Source of the DNA: Listeria cossartiae subsp. cossartiae
GTDB taxonomy: Bacteria; Bacillota; Bacilli; Lactobacillales; Listeriaceae
NCBI RefSeq assembly: GCF_014224155.1
Contig: NZ_JAASUI010000001.1
Coordinates: 868,001 to 932,000, forward strand
Reading direction: 5' to 3'
Length of the DNA: 64,000 nt
The notes under the pieces are model-generated. The model was not told the DNA's origin and searched no databases. It was given only the letters and a program-made list of their open reading frames with translations. Below, piece by piece: positions 61,161 to 64,000 of this stretch. Position 1 is the first letter of the stretch; every line of letters starts with the position of its first letter. Both the position numbers and the translations under genes were made by a program.

Positions 61161-61979
61161 ATGGCAGGAATTTTACTTCTAGTTATTTTAGTAGGAGTCA
61201 TTGCATCCGTGGTCAGACAGCAGTATTTAATTATGACTGCACCAGAGCCAGACCCAGCATATCATTCCAAACAACAAAACTTCCTAAATGAACTTTCGCC
61301 CCGTGCGCAAGAAATTCAAGCCGAACATGGCATTTTAACAAGCATCACACTCGCCCAAGCAATTTTAGAATCCGACTGGGGTCAAAGCGGTTTAGCCCAA
61401 AAAGGCAATAACTTATTTGGCGTCAAAGGGAAAGCCCCACAACCAATGGTAACGATGACGACCAAAGAATTTGTAGACGGAAAATGGATTGAAATCAACG
61501 CTAATTTTCGCAAATACAAAGATTGGAACGAGTCACTCGATTCGCACGCAGAACTTTTTCTAAAAGGAACTTCTTGGAATAAAGATAAGTACAATGGCGT
61601 CGTTGCAGCAGATGATTATAAAAAAGCCGCGCAAGAATTACAATCAGCTGGCTACGCAACAGACCCCGATTATGCAGAGAAATTAATCAATATTATTGAA
61701 AGATACGACTTAGCACTGTATGACCGAATTGAAGACAAGATTTACTATGATACCAAATCAACTGGCTATGGTAATGTGAAAAAAGACGTATCCGGCGCGG
61801 TGTGGACAAAGCCATATGGACTAGCCGGCGCATTAAAAGTAGAAGAAATTAACTACTATAAACGAGAAGATTTGAAACTTTTACGCGAAGCAAAGACTGA
61901 TAGTGGCGTTTGGTACCAAATTTCCGTAGATACCGAGCCACTTGGTTGGGTAAAACAAGAATTAATCGAAAAAAAATAG
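61161..61979 (+). CDS. Membrane-anchored glucosaminidase with GW module (autolysin)
   Basis: A cell-wall hydrolase of 272 residues from ATG 61161. Residues 4-24 are a membrane anchor. Residues 38-190 are a glucosaminidase (GH73/LYZ2) domain with catalytic Glu70 in LAQAILESDWG and GNNLFGVKG. Residues 195-272 are one GW (SH3-like) module binding cell-wall polymers. The ATG has AAAAGG 9 nt before it. The frame is open upstream to 61107 and encodes a lysine- and arginine-rich stretch directly before the hydrophobic anchor, typical of a signal anchor, but the only near-start codon there is CTG 61113 (see findings). It is a paralogue of the next gene. Confidence 0.88.
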   Translation: MAGILLLVILVGVIASVVRQQYLIMTAPEPDPAYHSKQQNFLNELSPRAQEIQAEHGILTSITLAQAILESDWGQSGLAQKGNNLFGVKGKAPQPMVTMTTKEFVDGKWIEINANFRKYKDWNESLDSHAELFLKGTSWNKDKYNGVVAADDYKKAAQELQSAGYATDPDYAEKLINIIERYDLALYDRIEDKIYYDTKSTGYGNVKKDVSGAVWTKPYGLAGALKVEEINYYKREDLKLLREAKTDSGVWYQISVDTEPLGWVKQELIEKK

Positions 61980-61989
61980 AAAATGACCG

Positions 61990-62052
61990 AAAAAGAGCAA
62001 AATGACTTGTCTTATTTATAGGCAAAAAGTCCTTTACAAGCTCTTTTTCTTT
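61990..62052 (+). terminator. Terminator after the first autolysin gene
   Basis: The outer stem AAAAAGAGC / GCTCTTTTT (61990-61998 with 62040-62048) with inner GACTT/AAGTC (62004-62008 with 62027-62031) is followed by CTTTTTT. Confidence 0.7.
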
Positions 62053-62248
62053 TTTATTTTCATTAGGTCAGCCTTTCTAAAACTGCTCTATCAAAGCGCT
62101 AAGCCCAAATTGTAACATAAGTAATGTAAAAGTAATGTGTATTACAAGACTGGTTTGATAGAATGAAATAGTTGTTTTAAAGAACACCTGTTTCCAGTTA
62201 TTCAAAAGCTGGAACGATAATTCAAAGAAGGATGTGCAATAAATCATT

Positions 62249-63262
62249 ATGTTACAACTCGCAAAGAAGCATTTGGTGACTATTGGTCTAGGAATTACAA
62301 TTACATTATGCGCCTTACCAATCCACTCCCAAGCTGCTGGTCTTGAGGACGGCCTGACTTCCAAGCAAGAGAAGTTTATTAATGAGATTGCGCCGCATGC
62401 TCAAAAAGTGCAAAGAGAACATGGTATTTTAGCAAGTATTACTATTTCGCAAGCAATCCTAGAATCTAATTGGGGCGAAAGTAAACTGGCGAAAGACGGT
62501 AACAATTTATTCGGAATTAAAGGCTCTTATAATGGAGCATCGATTAAATTACCAACTAGAGAACACAATGGCGTTGTTTGGGTTGGAACAGATGCTGTTT
62601 TCCGTGCGTACCCAGGTTGGTATGAATCAATGAATGACCACGCACTTTTATTTGTCAAAGGCCCATCATGGAATCCGCATCTATACGGAGGACTAATCAA
62701 AGAAGATAACTTTGAAAAAGCCGCTGTTGCACTTGGCAAAACTGGCTATTCGTCTGATCCAGAGTATGCAGCGAAACTAATTGACCTCATCAAAAAAGCA
62801 AATTTAAATAAATACGATACCGTTTATAGTGAACGTGTATCTGATAAAGCAATCAAAGCAGCTGGAGAAATAGCTATCAAAGATAATTGCTTTATTTGGT
62901 CCGCTCCTGGTGGTACAAAAGGGGCTAAACCAGTAGCAAGTACGACAAAATATTTTGGTCGCCAAGTGTCGATTAATCAAGAAGTAAAAGTAACCGACTC
63001 TAATATTACGTGGTATCATATCCATCAAAATGGCGAATCTATCGGTTGGATTGAAAGTACGTCGATTAAAAACTTCTATCAATTAGAAGACTATTCGCCA
63101 ACTGTCGATGCCTTACTAAAAACCGATGATAATAATCGTTTAGTCATCAACATGGACATCGATACATCCGAGCTCCACAAAACCAAAGTAGCGAAGGCGG
63201 ATACAAAAGAAAAAACAGCCTTTAATCTACCTTTACTTAACGTCCAATCCGTCGTATGGTAA
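62249..63262 (+). CDS. Secreted glucosaminidase with GW module (autolysin)
   Basis: A 337-residue secreted hydrolase. The signal peptide (KK at 6-7, hydrophobic 9-24) is probably cut after Ala29 (SQA). The glucosaminidase domain at about 38-185 has catalytic Glu72 in SQAILESNWG and GNNLFGIKG. A GW-like module covers about 205-275, and a charged tail of unknown use follows. It is similar along its length to the preceding gene, a likely tandem duplication. The nearest ribosome-like AAGGATG is 14 nt before the ATG, unusually far, so translation may be weak. The 62053-62248 gap shows no clear promoter. Confidence 0.88.
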   Translation: MLQLAKKHLVTIGLGITITLCALPIHSQAAGLEDGLTSKQEKFINEIAPHAQKVQREHGILASITISQAILESNWGESKLAKDGNNLFGIKGSYNGASIKLPTREHNGVVWVGTDAVFRAYPGWYESMNDHALLFVKGPSWNPHLYGGLIKEDNFEKAAVALGKTGYSSDPEYAAKLIDLIKKANLNKYDTVYSERVSDKAIKAAGEIAIKDNCFIWSAPGGTKGAKPVASTTKYFGRQVSINQEVKVTDSNITWYHIHQNGESIGWIESTSIKNFYQLEDYSPTVDALLKTDDNNRLVINMDIDTSELHKTKVAKADTKEKTAFNLPLLNVQSVVW

Positions 63263-63271
63263 TATCCTTAC

Positions 63272-63304
63272 AAAAAAAGCTGAATAGATTACTCGGCTTT
63301 TTTT
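63272..63304 (+). terminator. Terminator after the second autolysin gene
   Basis: A 12-bp stem AAAAAAAGCTGA / TCGGCTTTTTTT (63272-63283 with 63293-63304, one G-T pair) with a strong T-run. Confidence 0.85.
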
Positions 63305-63333
63305 GCGTTTTCAAAGGATTTTTAGAAAGAAAC

Positions 63334-63342
63334 TGTTATAAT
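63334..63342 (+). promoter_or_regulatory. Promoter of the M42 peptidase gene
   Basis: Extended -10 TGT-TATAAT; no convincing -35. It lies 31 nt before the start codon. Confidence 0.6.
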
Positions 63343-63373
63343 GTAAAAGGAGTTTATAAGGAGGGTTATTTAT

Positions 63374-64000
63374 ATGGATGAACAATTAAAGATGTTAAAA
63401 GCATTAACCGATGCAAAAGGTATTCCCGGTAACGAGCGTGCAGTGAGAAACGTGTTCCGCGAATACATCGAACCACTAGCAGATAGTTTTGAAACAGACG
63501 GCTTAGGAAGTGCCGTTGCGAAAAAAGTAGGCAACGAAGATGGACCTAAAATTATGATTGCTGGCCATTTAGATGAAGTAGGCTTTATGGTAACGCAAAT
63601 TGACGATAAAGGCTTTATTAAATTTCAAACAGTGGGCGGCTGGGTTTCCCAAGTCATGCTCGCACAAAAAGTAACCATCGTGACGCGTTCCGGCGAAGAA
63701 ATCACTGGTGTTATTGGTTCTAAACCACCACATGTAATGACAGCAGCTGAACGCCAAAAATCTTTTGACATTAAAGATATGTTTATTGACGTTGGCGCAG
63801 TGGATAAAGCAGAAGTGGAAAGCTATGGCATTCGTCCGGGCGATATGATTGTTCCCGCTTTTGATTTTACCGTAATGAAAAACGAGAAATTCCTACTGGC
63901 AAAAGCATGGGATAACCGTATTGGCCTTGCGATTGCTATCGAAGTACTTAAAAACTTACAAAAAGAACAACATCCAAATATCGTTTATGGTGTGGGTACG
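63374..64000 (+). CDS. M42-family metallo-aminopeptidase (partial, cut by the window end)
   Basis: The first 209 codons of an M42 glutamyl-aminopeptidase/endoglucanase-like protein. Metal-site residues His65 and Asp67 lie in [15 protein letters not shown], and a further ligand is in [16 protein letters not shown]. Family members are about 350-360 residues long, so roughly 150 residues are missing. They are cytoplasmic dodecameric aminopeptidases; older endoglucanase labels for them are misleading. The ribosome site is AAGGAGGG. Confidence 0.92.
   Translation, partial: MDEQLKMLKALTDAKGIPGNERAVRNVFREYIEPLADSFETDGLGSAVAKKVGNEDGPKIMIAGHLDEVGFMVTQIDDKGFIKFQTVGGWVSQVMLAQKVTIVTRSGEEITGVIGSKPPHVMTAAERQKSFDIKDMFIDVGAVDKAEVESYGIRPGDMIVPAFDFTVMKNEKFLLAKAWDNRIGLAIAIEVLKNLQKEQHPNIVYGVGT

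Noticed and set aside
1..64000. Mobile elements, CRISPR arrays, tRNA or rRNA genes
   Set aside because: No transposase or integrase gene, no regularly spaced repeats, and no tRNA-like cloverleaf or rRNA sequence was noticed on either strand by reading; a tRNA or repeat scan was not possible here.

Overview
The window is an AT-rich Firmicute chromosome segment that matches the pdu/eut/cob metabolic island of Listeria (L. monocytogenes / L. innocua group). Gene order, the cblT/cblS alpha-ribazole salvage pair, the pocR-overlapping cobalamin riboswitch and the Rli55-type riboswitch-ANTAR RNA all point there. The exact species cannot be fixed from sequence reading alone. I saw no insertion sequence, prophage, CRISPR array, rRNA or tRNA.

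Layout. (1) 1-2150: housekeeping flank with a small NTF2-like protein, a ClpP1-type protease with a CtsR operator on its promoter, a PhnB/VOC protein and a precorrin-2 dehydrogenase. (2) 2220-7770: pduS-pduT, then pduU-pduV-cblS-cobU-cobS-cobC (microcompartment electron transfer and shell proteins plus lower-ligand and nucleotide-loop assembly of B12). (3) 7817-9330: a cobalamin riboswitch pointing into the 3' end of the opposite-strand activator gene pocR (Rli39/AspocR arrangement), then the pduA leader. (4) 9364-26086: the main propanediol operon pduABCDEGH-K-J-L-eutJ-M-N-O-P-Q-F-W, cobD, pduX. (5) 26099-26650: a second cobalamin riboswitch fused to an EutV-binding ANTAR element (Rli55), then the eutG leader. 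(6) 26677-41515: the ethanolamine block eutG, eutVW, eutABCL, eutK-like, eutE, eutM, eutT, eutD, one unknown, eutN, a PduT-like shell protein, eutH, eutQ. (7) 41511-42870: a truncated PocR paralogue and divergent cblT. (8) 42876-59258: a third cobalamin riboswitch and the anaerobic B12 operon cbiABCDETFGHJ-cobA/hemD-cbiKLMNQOP plus an adenosyltransferase. (9) 59264-64000: a tandem DMT pair, a P-loop protein, two GW-type autolysins and a partial M42 peptidase.

How it works together. Two microcompartment pathways (1,2-propanediol and ethanolamine) both need adenosylcobalamin, and the same island makes, salvages and adenosylates it. Three cobalamin riboswitches tie the parts together: one controls cbi synthesis directly, one controls an antisense RNA against pocR, and one decides whether an RNA that can sequester EutV is made full length. 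Four paired hairpins with A1/G4 hexaloops (Rli55, eutG, eutV, eutA leaders) mark EutV antitermination sites. A near-identical palindrome (ATAACAATATATTG core) upstream of pduU, pduA/pocR and cblT/PocR-paralogue is a good candidate operator for the AraC-type regulators. A cre-like site covers the eutV -35 box.
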